From: Actinoplanes xinjiangensis
Lineage (GTDB): Bacteria; Actinomycetota; Actinomycetes; Mycobacteriales; Micromonosporaceae
NCBI RefSeq assembly: GCF_003148685.1
Contig: NZ_QGGR01000005.1
Location: 124,001-188,000, forward strand
Length of the DNA: 64,000 nucleotides
Direction: 5' to 3'
Made by a program: the position numbers and the translations under genes
Shown: positions 15,315 through 25,336 of the stretch, in pieces
Layout of the letters: every line of letters begins with the position of its first letter
How positions within the stretch are numbered: position 1 is the first letter of the stretch
The notes under the pieces: model-generated
What the model was told of the DNA's origin: nothing
The model's input: the letters and a program-made list of their open reading frames with translations, nothing else
Databases searched by the model: none

Positions 15315-18300
15315 ATGACTTTCAACGGCTTCATCTCGTACAGCCACGCCGCGGACGGGCGGTTGGCGCCGGCCGTACAGCATGGTCTGCATCGGCTGGC
15401 GAAGCCGTGGAACCGCCGCCGCGCGTTGTGGATCTTCCGGGACCAGACCGGCCTGTCGGTGACCCCGACGTTGTGGTCGTCGATCCAGGAGGCGCTGGAC
15501 GGATCGGACTGGTTCGTGCTGCTCGCGTCACCGGAGGCGGCACAGTCGCCGTGGGTGAACCGCGAGATCGAGCATTGGATCGCGACGAAACCGGCGAATC
15601 GGATCCTGCCCGTGGTGACCGACGGCGAGTGGCGGTGGGACCCGTACCGTGGCGACCTGTCCGCGGACTCGACGGCCGTGCCGGACGCGTTGCGCGGGGT
15701 GTTCGCCGAGGAGCCGCTCTTCCTCGACCTGCGCTGGACCCGGGACGACCAGAGCCTCAGCCTCAAGGACACCCGGTTCCGCGACGCGATCGCGCAGTTG
15801 GCGGCCCCGATGCACGGCCTCAGCAAGGACGAGCTGGAGGGCGAGGACGTCCGGCAGCACCGCCAGTCCCGGCTGCTGCGCCGGGGTGCCGTGGCGGCGC
15901 TGGCGTTGCTGACCGCTGTGGCGTCGCTGAGCGGCGTGGTCGCGGAACACAACGCCGACCGGGCCACCGCCGCGTCGGGCGAGGCCCAGCGGCAGGAGGA
16001 GCTCGCCGCGCAGGAACGGGGCAATGCCGGACGGTTCGCGGAGGAGGCCCGGCGCCAGCAGGAGAACGCCCGCGCGCAGGAAGCCCGGGCACACGCCGCC
16101 GCCGTGGAGACGAAGACCCAGGAGCAGCAGGCGCGGGAGCAGCGGGACGCGGCCGAACGGGCGGCGGCCGAGGCGAGACGGCAGCAGGAGAACGCGCGTA
16201 AGCAGCAGCAGTTGGCGAACCGGTCGCGGGCACTGGCCGAAGAACAACGGAAGGTGGCCCGGGAGCAGCAGGAACTCGCCGAGCAGTCGGCGCGGGAGAC
16301 GGAAGGCCAGCGGCTCATCGCGGACCAACAGCAACGCCTCGCCGCGGAGGCCACCGCGGAGGCCGAGAAGCAGCGGGCCATTGCGCGGCAACAGCAGCGG
16401 ATCGCCGAGGTGTCCGCGGCGGAGGCCCGCCGCCAGGGGGCCATCGCCCAGGAGAACGAACGAAAGGCGAAGCAGGCCGCCGAGGAGGCCCGCCGGCAGG
16501 AGGAGAACGCGGCTGAGCAGAAGCGGATCGCGCTCGGCCGACGGCTGTTCAACCGGGCCACGGCGACGCTCGGCAACGACCCGGCGATGGCGCTCCGGCT
16601 CGGGATCGCCGCGGAGAAGATCCAGCCCGGCGCCGAGTCCCGCGCCGAGCTCGCCCGCCTCGTCACCTCCACACGTAAGGTCGGCGCCATCGACGACGTG
16701 CTGGCCATGGCCTACGGGGCGAACGACATCATCGCCGTCGTCGACATCGACTACACCTTGTCGCTGTGGAGCGTGGCCGACCCGGCCGTGCCCGTCCGCC
16801 TCATCACCCTCGACGATTTCCCGGTCTTCCCCCTCCTGACCTTCGGCCCGGGCGGCAAGACCCTCGCCGTCGTCGGCGGATGGGACTTCCAGCCGGTTCT
16901 CCTCGACCTGTCCGATCCGGCCGAGCCGGTCACGATCAGCACGGTGCCCATGCCGGACGCTGCCCGTACGCCCGTCTTCAGCCCGGACGGGCGGACGCTC
17001 GCCGTCGGCGACATCGACGGGGTGTGGACCCTCTGGGACCTGACCGACAAAGCGAGTCCCGCGCGGCTCAGCCAGATCGCGGGCAGCCTGACGCCGCCCA
17101 CGTTCAGCCCCGACGGCCGTACCGTCGTGACCGTCGGCACCGGCACGGTCTGGGACATCACTGATCGCACGCGTCCCACCGCTCTGGTCACGCTGGACGG
17201 CAGGTTTCGGAAAGCTGCCTTCAGCCCGGCGCGGCCGATCCTGGCCACCCATGACGCCGACGGAAATCTCTCGATCTGGGACACGAGCGACCCCGCCAAG
17301 CCGAAGAAGCTGTTCACGCAGGCGGTCCGCGCGGCCGACGTGACGTTCAGCAGCGACGGCCTGACCCTGGCCACCAGCGACAGAGAAGGGACGGCACGCC
17401 TGTGGGACATGACCGCGGACACGCCGGTCCACCTCGCCGATGTGGACAGCAACGACGGCGCGGCGCTGACCATGGCGTTCAGCCCCGACGGCCGGATTCT
17501 GTCCACCGGCGTGATCAACGGCGCACTGAGCCTGTGGACCGTCGAGGCGCACGGCGCACCACGGATCCTCGGCCGGGCAGCCGGTGAGAACCGGAACGGG
17601 CTGATGGCCGCCCTCAGCTCGGACGGCCGGCGCCTGACCACGGCACACGTCGACGGGACGGCGACGGTGTGGGACCTGTCGAATCCCGCTCACCCAGGCG
17701 AGCGGGCCACCGTACGAGTCGTTCCCGGGAAACTCCATGCGGCGGCGGTCAGCCCCGGCGGTGACATCCTCGCCGGCGTCGCCTGGCCGCTGGACGGCTT
17801 CGTGACCTTGACCGATCTCCGTGATCCGAGCGCGCCGGCGCCTCTCGGCACGCTGCCCGTCGGGCCCTTCGTCTCGACGCTGGCGTGGGGTCCGGACGGC
17901 CGGACGCTGGCCATCGGTCATGGATACGACGTGAACCTGTGGGATCTCACCGACCCGCGGAACCCGGTCCAGCTTCCCGATCTGCTGGGCGACGCTCTGG
18001 TCGGGCCGATCGCCTTCAGCCCCGACGGTGGCACCATCGCCGTCGCTGAGGACGAGACGGTCAATCTGTGGAGCCTGGCCGACCGGTCCAACCCGGTTCG
18101 GGCCGGGATCCTCAAGGGGCACTCCGCATTCGTGCGCTCCATGGCGTTCAGCCCGGACGGGCGGACCCTGGCGACCGGCAGCCAGGACAGGACGGCGGCG
18201 CTGTGGGACGTCGCCGGCCCGATCCGCCGCCGGCAGGCGATCCTGACCGGCAGCAGCACGATCATCGACGCGGTGGCCTTCACCCCGGACGGCCGCACCC

Positions 18301-18617
18301 TCGCGACCGGCACCAGGGATGCCGTGCTGGCACTCTGGGACGTGGCCGAGCCGTCCACCCCCCAGCGTGTCGGTGGGCTGAAGCGCGCCGACCTCAAGAC
18401 GCGGTCACTGCTCTTCCACCCGGACGGGCACACGTTGGTCACCAGCGGCACGGACAACAGCGGGACACGGGCGGTTCTCTGGGACTACTCGGCCCTGAAC
18501 ACTCTGCGGGCGGCGCCTTCCCAGGCCGCCTGCGCCGTCACCGGTGGCGGCTTCACACCGGACGAGTGGGCGGCCTACGTCCCGGAGACGAAGTACCAGC
18601 CGACCTGTCCCCGCTGA
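15315..18617 (+). CDS. TIR domain - transmembrane - coiled coil - WD40 protein
   Basis: About 1100 residues. A TIR domain opens it (MTFNGFISYSHAADG; DWFVLLASPEAAQSPWVNREI, with Glu near 84 in the place of the NADase catalytic Glu). One hydrophobic helix follows at about 191-210, then a roughly 200-residue Gln/Glu/Ala/Arg-rich coiled coil built of ARRQQENA-like units, then WD40-type repeats (FSPDGRTLA...LWD) to the end, enough for two propellers. ATG 15315 is preferred to 15300, where the extra five residues are not TIR-like. TIR proteins can deplete NAD+ in antiphage or cell-death responses; a sensor-effector role here is inference. Confidence 0.85.
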   Translation: MTFNGFISYSHAADGRLAPAVQHGLHRLAKPWNRRRALWIFRDQTGLSVTPTLWSSIQEALDGSDWFVLLASPEAAQSPWVNREIEHWIATKPANRILPVVTDGEWRWDPYRGDLSADSTAVPDALRGVFAEEPLFLDLRWTRDDQSLSLKDTRFRDAIAQLAAPMHGLSKDELEGEDVRQHRQSRLLRRGAVAALALLTAVASLSGVVAEHNADRATAASGEAQRQEELAAQERGNAGRFAEEARRQQENARAQEARAHAAAVETKTQEQQAREQRDAAERAAAEARRQQENARKQQQLANRSRALAEEQRKVAREQQELAEQSARETEGQRLIADQQQRLAAEATAEAEKQRAIARQQQRIAEVSAAEARRQGAIAQENERKAKQAAEEARRQEENAAEQKRIALGRRLFNRATATLGNDPAMALRLGIAAEKIQPGAESRAELARLVTSTRKVGAIDDVLAMAYGANDIIAVVDIDYTLSLWSVADPAVPVRLITLDDFPVFPLLTFGPGGKTLAVVGGWDFQPVLLDLSDPAEPVTISTVPMPDAARTPVFSPDGRTLAVGDIDGVWTLWDLTDKASPARLSQIAGSLTPPTFSPDGRTVVTVGTGTVWDITDRTRPTALVTLDGRFRKAAFSPARPILATHDADGNLSIWDTSDPAKPKKLFTQAVRAADVTFSSDGLTLATSDREGTARLWDMTADTPVHLADVDSNDGAALTMAFSPDGRILSTGVINGALSLWTVEAHGAPRILGRAAGENRNGLMAALSSDGRRLTTAHVDGTATVWDLSNPAHPGERATVRVVPGKLHAAAVSPGGDILAGVAWPLDGFVTLTDLRDPSAPAPLGTLPVGPFVSTLAWGPDGRTLAIGHGYDVNLWDLTDPRNPVQLPDLLGDALVGPIAFSPDGGTIAVAEDETVNLWSLADRSNPVRAGILKGHSAFVRSMAFSPDGRTLATGSQDRTAALWDVAGPIRRRQAILTGSSTIIDAVAFTPDGRTLATGTRDAVLALWDVAEPSTPQRVGGLKRADLKTRSLLFHPDGHTLVTSGTDNSGTRAVLWDYSALNTLRAAPSQAACAVTGGGFTPDEWAAYVPETKYQPTCPR

Positions 18618-18689
18618 GACAGCGGACTGTGCGGGCCGTGCCAGGCCGGTGTGCGCGCCGTGCCAGGCACGGCCGTCAGGCTCGGCGGC

Positions 18690-19667
18690 ATGGGAACGGA
18701 AGATCTGGTGGTGCGCGCCGAAGGGCTGCGCAAACGGTTCGGGAGTACGCAGGCTCTCGACGGGGTGGACCTGCGGATGCGGCGGGGCACCGTGCTGGGC
18801 GTGCTCGGGCCGAACGGGGCCGGCAAGACGACCGCGGTACGGGTGCTGGCGACGCTGCTGCGCCCGGACGAGGGCACCGCGTTCGTGGCCGGGATCGATG
18901 TACTGAAGAACCCGCGGGAGGTACGCCGCAAGGTCGGGCTCACCGGCCAGTACGCCTCCGTGGACGAGGATCTGACGGGCGTACAGAATCTGGTGCTGAT
19001 CGGTCGTCTGCTGGATCTGAGCGGGCGGGACGCGCGGCGCCGGGCCGACGAACTGCTGGCGTGGTTCGATCTGACGGAGGCCGCGCAGCGGCCGGCGAAG
19101 ACGTACTCGGGTGGCATGCGCCGCCGCCTGGACCTGGCGGCGAGCCTGGTCGGCCGGCCTGAGGTGATCTTCCTGGACGAGCCGACGACCGGGCTGGACC
19201 CGGCGAAGCGCGAGGACATGTGGGGTGTGGTCCGCACCCAGGTGGCGAGCGGCGCGAGTGTGCTGCTGACCACGCAGTACCTGGAGGAGGCCGACGCCCT
19301 CGCCGACGAGATCGTGGTCGTCGACCACGGCAGGGTGATCGCGCACGACACCCCGGACGGGCTGAAGCGCAAGGTCGGCGGGCAGACGCTGCGGGTCCGG
19401 CCGGCCGATCCCACCCGGCTGCCGGACGTGGTGCGGCTGCTGGACCTGGTCGCGGCGCCGGGCACGTCGGCGGACCTGGACGAGGCCGCCGGGTCACGGC
19501 CGGGCGCGGCGTCGGTGCCGGTGGCGGGCGACGAGGCGCTGGACAAGCTGATCCCGGCGCTGCGCGGCGAAGGGGTCGAGGTGACCGAGCTGGCGCTGCA
19601 CCTGCCGAGTCTGGACGAGGTCTTCCACGCGCTGACCGGGCGCACCAAAGCCGAGGAGCTGGTATGA
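18690..19667 (+). CDS. ABC transporter ATP-binding protein (DrrA type)
   Basis: 325 residues. Walker A GPNGAGKTT near 42-50, signature YSGGMRRRLDLAASL, Walker B VIFLDEPTTGLDP and H-loop region TTQYLEEAD are all intact. The C-terminal 100 residues (DEVFHALTG ending) follow the daunorubicin-resistance DrrA pattern. It energises the permease whose start overlaps its stop (ATGA at 19664). Such pairs export drugs, lipids or secondary metabolites; substrate unknown. Confidence 0.92.
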   Translation: MGTEDLVVRAEGLRKRFGSTQALDGVDLRMRRGTVLGVLGPNGAGKTTAVRVLATLLRPDEGTAFVAGIDVLKNPREVRRKVGLTGQYASVDEDLTGVQNLVLIGRLLDLSGRDARRRADELLAWFDLTEAAQRPAKTYSGGMRRRLDLAASLVGRPEVIFLDEPTTGLDPAKREDMWGVVRTQVASGASVLLTTQYLEEADALADEIVVVDHGRVIAHDTPDGLKRKVGGQTLRVRPADPTRLPDVVRLLDLVAAPGTSADLDEAAGSRPGAASVPVAGDEALDKLIPALRGEGVEVTELALHLPSLDEVFHALTGRTKAEELV

Positions 19668-20437
19668 CGACGTGGGCACCCCCGATCGCCCGGCACAGTG
19701 CGGCCCTGGCCAAGCGCAGCCTGATCAAGACGATGCGCACGCCGGAGGCGCTGATCGACGTCACCATCCAGCCGGTGATCTTCCTGCTGCTGTTCACCTA
19801 CCTGTTCGGTGGCGCGATCGCGGACGGCAACCGGCACACCTACCTGCAATTCCTCCTGCCGGGCATGCTGGCGCAGTCGCTGGCGATGGGTGGGGTGGCG
19901 CTCGGCCAGAACCTGAACGCCGACATCGAGAAGGGCGTGTTCGACCGGTTCCGGTCCCTGCCGATATCCCGGGCGGCGCCGCTGGTCGGGGCGGTGCTCG
20001 CGGACGTGGTGCGCTACCTCAGCGTCTGCCTGGTGATGCTGCTCTTCGGCTCGATCATGGGCTTCCGGGTGGAGACCGGGTTCTGGCCGGCGGTGGCCGC
20101 GGTGGCGCTGTCGATCGGGTTCGGGCTGTGCTTCTGCTGGATCTCGGTGTGGGTGGGGATGATGGTCCGCACTTCGGGCGCGGTGCAGGGTGTGATGTTC
20201 CTGCTGGTACTGCCGCTGACCTTCGGTTCCCCCGTGTTCGTGGCGACCGAGACGCTGCCGGGCTGGCTGCAGGCGTTCGTCGCGGTCAACCCGATCACGC
20301 CGCTGGTCAAGGCGATCCGCGGGCTGCTGACCGGCGGCCCGGTCGCCGGCCCGGTGACGACGACACTGATGGTCATGGCCGGGCTGCTGGTGATCTTCGT
20401 GCCGCTGGCGCTACGCGCCTACTCCCGGAGAGCCTGA
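19664..20437 (+). CDS. ABC transporter permease (DrrB / ABC-2 type)
   Basis: 257 residues with six hydrophobic segments. The ABC-2 motifs include DVTIQPVIFLLLFTYLFGG, the DIEKGVFDRFRSLPISR loop that contacts the ATPase, and a C-terminal LPGWLQAFVAVNPITPLVKAIRGL, typical of DrrB. It is translationally coupled to the ATP-binding gene and ends overlapping the convergent SARP gene by 27 bases. Confidence 0.92.
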   Translation: MTTWAPPIARHSAALAKRSLIKTMRTPEALIDVTIQPVIFLLLFTYLFGGAIADGNRHTYLQFLLPGMLAQSLAMGGVALGQNLNADIEKGVFDRFRSLPISRAAPLVGAVLADVVRYLSVCLVMLLFGSIMGFRVETGFWPAVAAVALSIGFGLCFCWISVWVGMMVRTSGAVQGVMFLLVLPLTFGSPVFVATETLPGWLQAFVAVNPITPLVKAIRGLLTGGPVAGPVTTTLMVMAGLLVIFVPLALRAYSRRA

Positions 20438-23400
20438 TCCGATGGCGAGCCGCGCGGGGTCGACGAGACTCTGCGCGGCCGACGCCTCCAGGTTCCAGCC
20501 GGCGGCGTACGCCTCCCCGAACCCCTCCTCGCCCAGCGCCGCCCGGGCCCGCGTGGCCACCATGAGCACGTCGAGGGCGGTGTGGTCGTGGGCGCCCCGC
20601 AGCCGGGCCGCCGCCCCGAGCAGTGCCGCCGCCTCACGGAGCAGGCCACGCTGCACGGCCAGGCCGGCGGCGGCGACCGCGACCAGGGCCAGGATCGGCA
20701 TGTCCTGGGTCTGCACGGCCGCCGGGTACGCCATGGCCAGCGCCTTCCCGGCGGTGTCCAGGTCGTTCTGGTGCACCGCCAGGGTGGCGCGCACGGCGCC
20801 GACGATGGCGCATCCGTGATCGCCGCCGAGGAGCAGCCGCATGTCCTCCGTCTCGTCGCCGTCGATGCCCGCCTGGGCGGCCGCGCGACTGATCAGCTCG
20901 GCCGCGCGGTCGAGGTCGCCGAGCCAGATCAGCATCCCGGCTTCGAGGGCGTCGACGAGCAGCCGCATCTCGCTGGAGCCGGAGTTCCCGGCCCGGGTCC
21001 GGGCCTGGGCGACCGCGATACGGGCCTCGTCCGGTTCGCCGCGCCGCATGTGCAGGTCGGCCCAGCGCAGGTCGATGAAGATCTCGTCGGCGATGTCGAG
21101 GGAGCCGAACTCGGCGGCGAGGGCGCGGGCCGAACGCAGGTCGGCCAGCGCCCCGTCGAGGTCGCCGTCGTACTGCCGGATCAGCGCGCGCAGCGGCAGC
21201 ACGGTGGCCTGGCCCCACCGGTCGCCGAGGGCCCGGAACTCGTCCAGGGCCGTCGCGGCGTCCCGTCCCATCTGCCCGACGTCGCCGTTGTTCTCGGCGA
21301 TCTGGGCACGCATCATGTGCGCCATCGCGGACAGCCACCGGTCCGGTCCGTCGATCAGGCGGGTGATGCGCTGCTCGGCGAGGTCGTTGTCACCGGCGAA
21401 GTAGAGGATGAACGCGGCGATGGCCCCGGCCGGTCCGGGCAGCTCCGGATGGGTGGCGAGCCGGTCGGCGAGGGCACGGACGCGGACGCGGCGCTGGACG
21501 GCGGTCTCGGTCACCAGCCCCGGCTCGGTGCCGGTGCGGTTGAGGACGAGGACCGCCTCGGCACAGTCGGCGGCGACCGGGTCGACGTCACCGGGCACCG
21601 ACAGCGCCGCCGACAGCCAGTAGGAGGCGTCCGCGTGCCGGCCGAACATCTGCCAGTACCAGCACAGGTCGAGGGCGAGCGACACCGCCGACCGGGCGTC
21701 ACCGACGTCGCAGAAGTGGCGCAGGGAGGTCAGCGTGTTGTCGTATTCGGCGCGCATCGCCCGCAGCGCCTCCACCTGTGCGGCGGTGCGCAGACGGTCG
21801 TCGTACCCGGAGACCAGGCCGGCCAGATGCCGCGCGGCGAGATCCCGGACGGCGGCGAGGGCGCCCTGTTCGGCGAGACGCTCGATGCCGTACTCCCGGA
21901 TCGTCTCCAGCATCCGGTAACGGCCGCCCGGCGCGAGCTGCAGCAAGGACCGGTCGACGAGGGCGGCGAGCAGGTCGGCGACGGGCGCGGTGCCGCCGCT
22001 GATCGCCGCGGCGGTGGCGACGGTGACGCCGCCGGGCAGCACGGCCACCCGCTCGGCGAGCACCCGCTCGTCGCCGGCCAGCAGGTTCCAGCTCCACGCG
22101 ATCACCGCGCGCAGGGTCCGGTGGCGCGGCTGGGCGGTGCGGTTGCCGCTGGTCAGCAGGCGGAACCGGTCGGAGAGTCCGGCGGCCAGCTCGGCCAGGC
22201 CGAGGGTACGCAGCCGGGCCGCGGCCAGCTCCAGGGCGAGCGGCAGACCGTCCAGGCCGCGGACGATCCGCACCACGTCACCGACGGTGCGGTCGTCGAC
22301 GGCGAAACCGGGCCGGACCGCGGCGGCGCGCTCGGCGAACAGCCGCACCGCCGGAGCACGTGCGGCATCGGCGGCGCCGGCGCCCACACCGGGCAGGCCG
22401 AGCGGGCCCAGCGGCACCAGCGACTCGCCGTCGACGGCCAGCGGCTCCCGGCTGGTGGCCAGCACGCGCAGTTGCGGACACCGGACGAGCAGTGCGCTGA
22501 CCAGGTGCGCGACCGCGTCGATGAGGTGTTCGCAGTTGTCGACGACGAGCAGGATCTGCCGCCCGTACAGCCGCTCGGCGAGCACGTCGACGTCGCCTCG
22601 CCCGTCGGGCCGGACCCGGTTGGCGGTCTCGAACAGCGCCGACCCGCGCAGCCCGGCGGCCGCGACGACGGCGGCGCCGACCTTGGCCGGCTCGGTCACC
22701 GACGCGAGATCCACCAGCCAGACACCGTCGCGGAACCTCTCGGCCCGCCGTCGCGCGGCCTCCACCGCGAGCCGCGTCTTCCCGGCGCCGCCGGGCCCGA
22801 GCACCGTCACCAGCCGCCCGGCGGCGAGCAGCGCGTCGACCCGGCCGAGGTCGTCGGCCCGGCCGACGAAACTGGTCAGTGGTTCCGGCAGGTTGGTCGG
22901 CGGCGGGTCGGGATCATTCCCCGAACGCGGCGGTACGGTCGACGGGCCCCGCCCCGGCGCAAGAGGCGGTGTCCCGCGCAGCAGGAGAAGATGACGTTCC
23001 CGCAGCGCCGCCCCCGGGTCCGCGCCGAACTGAGCACCGAGCGCCGCCCGCACCCGCTCGTAGACGGCCAGTGCGTCCGCCTGCCGTCCCTGCGCGGTGA
23101 GCGCGTCGATGAGCAGCGCCGCGAGCCGCTCGTTCAGCGGGTGCTCGGCGAGCAGCCCGGTCAGCCGGGTCGCCGCCCGCTCGGCCAGTCCGAGGGCGAT
23201 CTCCGCCTCGGCCAGGTCGGCGCCCGCCTCCACGACGGCCTGGCCGAGCCGCACCGCCTGGGCCGGTGCCACCTCCGCCAGTTCGGGTGCGATGGTCCCG
23301 GGGCCGGTGCCGATCGGCGCGGGCCCGCGGCCGGCCGCCGCGGTGTCCCGGCCGCCCGGGACGGACGTGACCGCGCCGGCGGGGGTCACGGCCGCTTCGA

Positions 23401-23821
23401 AGGAGCCGGTGGTGAGGGCCACGGCCGCACCGAGCGGTCCGGCCGCGCCCGCCGGGTCACCGGCCCGCAGGCTCTCCCGCCCGGCCGCGGCGAGCCGGGC
23501 GAAGCGGTTCACGTCGACGTCGTCCGGCTCGACGGCCAGCCGGTAACCACCCTCTGCCTGAGTGACCGTGTCACCACCGCCCAGCAGCCGCCGCAGCCGG
23601 GAGATCAGCGACTGCAGCGCGTTGACCGGGTCGGTGGGCTGATCCTCCGGCCAGAGCGCCTCGACGAGCAGCCCCGGCGCGACCGGCCGTCCACCGGCGA
23701 CGGCCAACCGGACGACCAGCCCGCGCACACGGGCACCGGTCATCGGCAGCTCAGCACCGCCGCGGGTCACCCGCAGCCCGCCGAGCAGCCCGACGCTCAG
23801 CCGGTCGGAGTCCACTCTCAC
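20411..23821 (-). CDS. SARP/AfsR-like regulator with STAND ATPase and TPR-like domain
   Basis: 1136 residues from GTG 23821 (GGAGG nine bases upstream). An OmpR-type DNA-binding domain at about 1-100 (LLVEALWPEDQPTDPVNALQSLISRLRRLL) is followed by a BTAD domain to about 285, interrupted at about 145-185 by a Gly/Pro/Ala-rich stretch not usual for the family. The STAND ATPase has Walker A GPGGAGKTRLA near 341-351 and Walker B LLVVDNCEHL near 420. The remaining half is helical TPR-like repeats. Relatives regulate secondary metabolism or stress. It is convergent with the ABC exporter, which may or may not be a target. Confidence 0.9.
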   Translation of the reverse strand: MRVDSDRLSVGLLGGLRVTRGGAELPMTGARVRGLVVRLAVAGGRPVAPGLLVEALWPEDQPTDPVNALQSLISRLRRLLGGGDTVTQAEGGYRLAVEPDDVDVNRFARLAAAGRESLRAGDPAGAAGPLGAAVALTTGSFEAAVTPAGAVTSVPGGRDTAAAGRGPAPIGTGPGTIAPELAEVAPAQAVRLGQAVVEAGADLAEAEIALGLAERAATRLTGLLAEHPLNERLAALLIDALTAQGRQADALAVYERVRAALGAQFGADPGAALRERHLLLLRGTPPLAPGRGPSTVPPRSGNDPDPPPTNLPEPLTSFVGRADDLGRVDALLAAGRLVTVLGPGGAGKTRLAVEAARRRAERFRDGVWLVDLASVTEPAKVGAAVVAAAGLRGSALFETANRVRPDGRGDVDVLAERLYGRQILLVVDNCEHLIDAVAHLVSALLVRCPQLRVLATSREPLAVDGESLVPLGPLGLPGVGAGAADAARAPAVRLFAERAAAVRPGFAVDDRTVGDVVRIVRGLDGLPLALELAAARLRTLGLAELAAGLSDRFRLLTSGNRTAQPRHRTLRAVIAWSWNLLAGDERVLAERVAVLPGGVTVATAAAISGGTAPVADLLAALVDRSLLQLAPGGRYRMLETIREYGIERLAEQGALAAVRDLAARHLAGLVSGYDDRLRTAAQVEALRAMRAEYDNTLTSLRHFCDVGDARSAVSLALDLCWYWQMFGRHADASYWLSAALSVPGDVDPVAADCAEAVLVLNRTGTEPGLVTETAVQRRVRVRALADRLATHPELPGPAGAIAAFILYFAGDNDLAEQRITRLIDGPDRWLSAMAHMMRAQIAENNGDVGQMGRDAATALDEFRALGDRWGQATVLPLRALIRQYDGDLDGALADLRSARALAAEFGSLDIADEIFIDLRWADLHMRRGEPDEARIAVAQARTRAGNSGSSEMRLLVDALEAGMLIWLGDLDRAAELISRAAAQAGIDGDETEDMRLLLGGDHGCAIVGAVRATLAVHQNDLDTAGKALAMAYPAAVQTQDMPILALVAVAAAGLAVQRGLLREAAALLGAAARLRGAHDHTALDVLMVATRARAALGEEGFGEAYAAGWNLEASAAQSLVDPARLAIGSGSPGVGA

Positions 23822-24071
23822 GCCAACGATCCTCCCGCGTGGCGTCCACCCGCCGAAATCGGGCCGTCGTCCGGCGTTCTCCGCTGCCGGGCCGGGGTCC
23901 TCCCGGCAGCAGGGGCGACGGCCCCCTCGGCGCACAGGATGACCGCGGTGGGCCGGATCGCCGGTCGGCTCGCGGAGTTCGTGACCGGCGGGGCCGAGAA
24001 GAGCGACCGGATCGGCGGTACTCCGGCGATCGGACCTCGGGGCGGCATCCCGGCTGCCTAGCCTCGACGGC

Positions 24072-24683
24072 ATGCGAACGATCATTCTGGCAGTCACCGC
24101 GGCCGTGGCCGTCGTAGTTCCGGGCGGTCCCGCGTCGGCCGGACCACCGGCCCTCACCGACTTGCGAGCGGCGCTGCTCACCGGAGCCGAGGCCCCCACC
24201 GGCTACCGGCTCATGGAGACCCCGCGGAACATATCGCTGCCGATCCCGCGGAACCGGACCCTGTGCAGCGACGACACGGCGCCGGACGGCGGGCCGGAGA
24301 CCACCGTGGTGATGGAGAGCTTCGAGGAGGACGACGGCACGTCCGTCCTCCTCGGCATCGCCGCACCCGGCGCGTTCAACGCCCGCTCGTTCGTCACGGC
24401 GATGGAGAGGACGCCCGTCCGGTGCCCGAAGGATGACCTTTCGACGCTGACCCCGCTGACCCCGCCGGCCCTCGGCGATGCCGCCGCCGGTTTCCGGGAC
24501 GTCAGACCCTCGGTCCACGGGACATCGTCCGAGTCCACGGTCGTCGCGGTGGCCGACGGCGACCTGGTGGTGCTCTTCGAGATGAGTGGGGGCGACGAGT
24601 CCGACCGGGCCGAGGTCACGCCGTTCCTGACCGCGACGGTACGCAAGCTCGACCGGATCCCGGATCAGTTCTCGGCGGCGTAG
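24072..24683 (+). CDS. Secreted protein of unknown function
   Basis: 203 residues. A signal peptide (MRTIILAVTAAVAVVV...ASA) is cut near residue 23. The mature part has two cysteines (TLCSDD and VRCPKDD) that could form a disulphide. The layout, a secreted domain of about 180 residues with paired cysteines, resembles the extracellular sensor domains of actinobacterial lipoproteins, but I do not recognise a family. Its end overlaps the convergent ktrA by 19 bases. Confidence 0.65.
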   Translation: MRTIILAVTAAVAVVVPGGPASAGPPALTDLRAALLTGAEAPTGYRLMETPRNISLPIPRNRTLCSDDTAPDGGPETTVVMESFEEDDGTSVLLGIAAPGAFNARSFVTAMERTPVRCPKDDLSTLTPLTPPALGDAAAGFRDVRPSVHGTSSESTVVAVADGDLVVLFEMSGGDESDRAEVTPFLTATVRKLDRIPDQFSAA

Positions 24684-25336
24684 GCCTCGACCTTCGCGGT
24701 GTCGCCGGCCACGATCAGGACCGCGTTGTCGGGGACGACGGTCTCGGGTCGTGCGTACACGAAATCCTCGCCGGGCCGTTTGGTGCCGACCACGGTGACG
24801 CCCCATTTGGTGCGCAACCCGATGTCGGCGAGGGTGCGGCCGGCGGCGCCGCGCGGCGCCCGGACCTTGGCGATGGCGAAGCCGTCGTCGAACTCGATGT
24901 AGTCGAGCATCCGCCCGGAGATCATGTGGCCGACCCGCTCGCCCATCTCCGACTCGGGGAAGACGACGTGGTCGGCGCCGACCGACGACAGGATCTTGCC
25001 GTGTTTGACGCTGGTCGCCTTGGCCCAGATCTCCGGGACGCCGATCTCGGTGAGGGTGAGCACGGTGAGGACGCTGGTCTCCAGGTTGGTGCCGATCGCG
25101 ACGACGGCGCGGCCGAACTCGTGCACACCGAGCTGGCGCAGCGCCTCCTCGTCGGTGGCGTCGGCCTCGGCGACCTGGGTGAGGCGGTCCGACCAGTCCT
25201 GGACGATCCGCGGGTCGGCGTCGATGCCGAGCACCTCGTAGCCGAGTTCGAGCAGCGTCTCGGCGACGGCCCCGCCGAACCGGCCGAGGCCGATCACCGC
25301 GATGTGGGCGCCTTCGGGCAGTTTCTCGTCAGCCAA
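24665..25336 (-). CDS. ktrA: Potassium uptake regulatory subunit KtrA (TrkA family)
   Basis: 223 residues: an RCK-N domain (IAVIGLGRFGGAVAETL, nucleotide-binding GxGxxG; VLGIDADPR acidic end of strand 2) followed by an RCK-C domain from about 140. It gates the membrane subunit in response to ATP/ADP or NADH. The start overlaps the end of the membrane-subunit gene by eight bases, so the two are co-translated. Confidence 0.92.
   Translation of the reverse strand: MADEKLPEGAHIAVIGLGRFGGAVAETLLELGYEVLGIDADPRIVQDWSDRLTQVAEADATDEEALRQLGVHEFGRAVVAIGTNLETSVLTVLTLTEIGVPEIWAKATSVKHGKILSSVGADHVVFPESEMGERVGHMISGRMLDYIEFDDGFAIAKVRAPRGAAGRTLADIGLRTKWGVTVVGTKRPGEDFVYARPETVVPDNAVLIVAGDTAKVEAYAAEN

Noticed and set aside
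15528..18122. 864-codon minus-strand frame opposite the TIR-WD40 gene
   Set aside because: Complement of repetitive coding sequence; no start signals or domains.
20582..24061. 1159-codon plus-strand frame opposite the SARP gene
   Set aside because: Shadow frame caused by high G+C at third positions; the minus strand encodes complete SARP, BTAD and STAND motifs.
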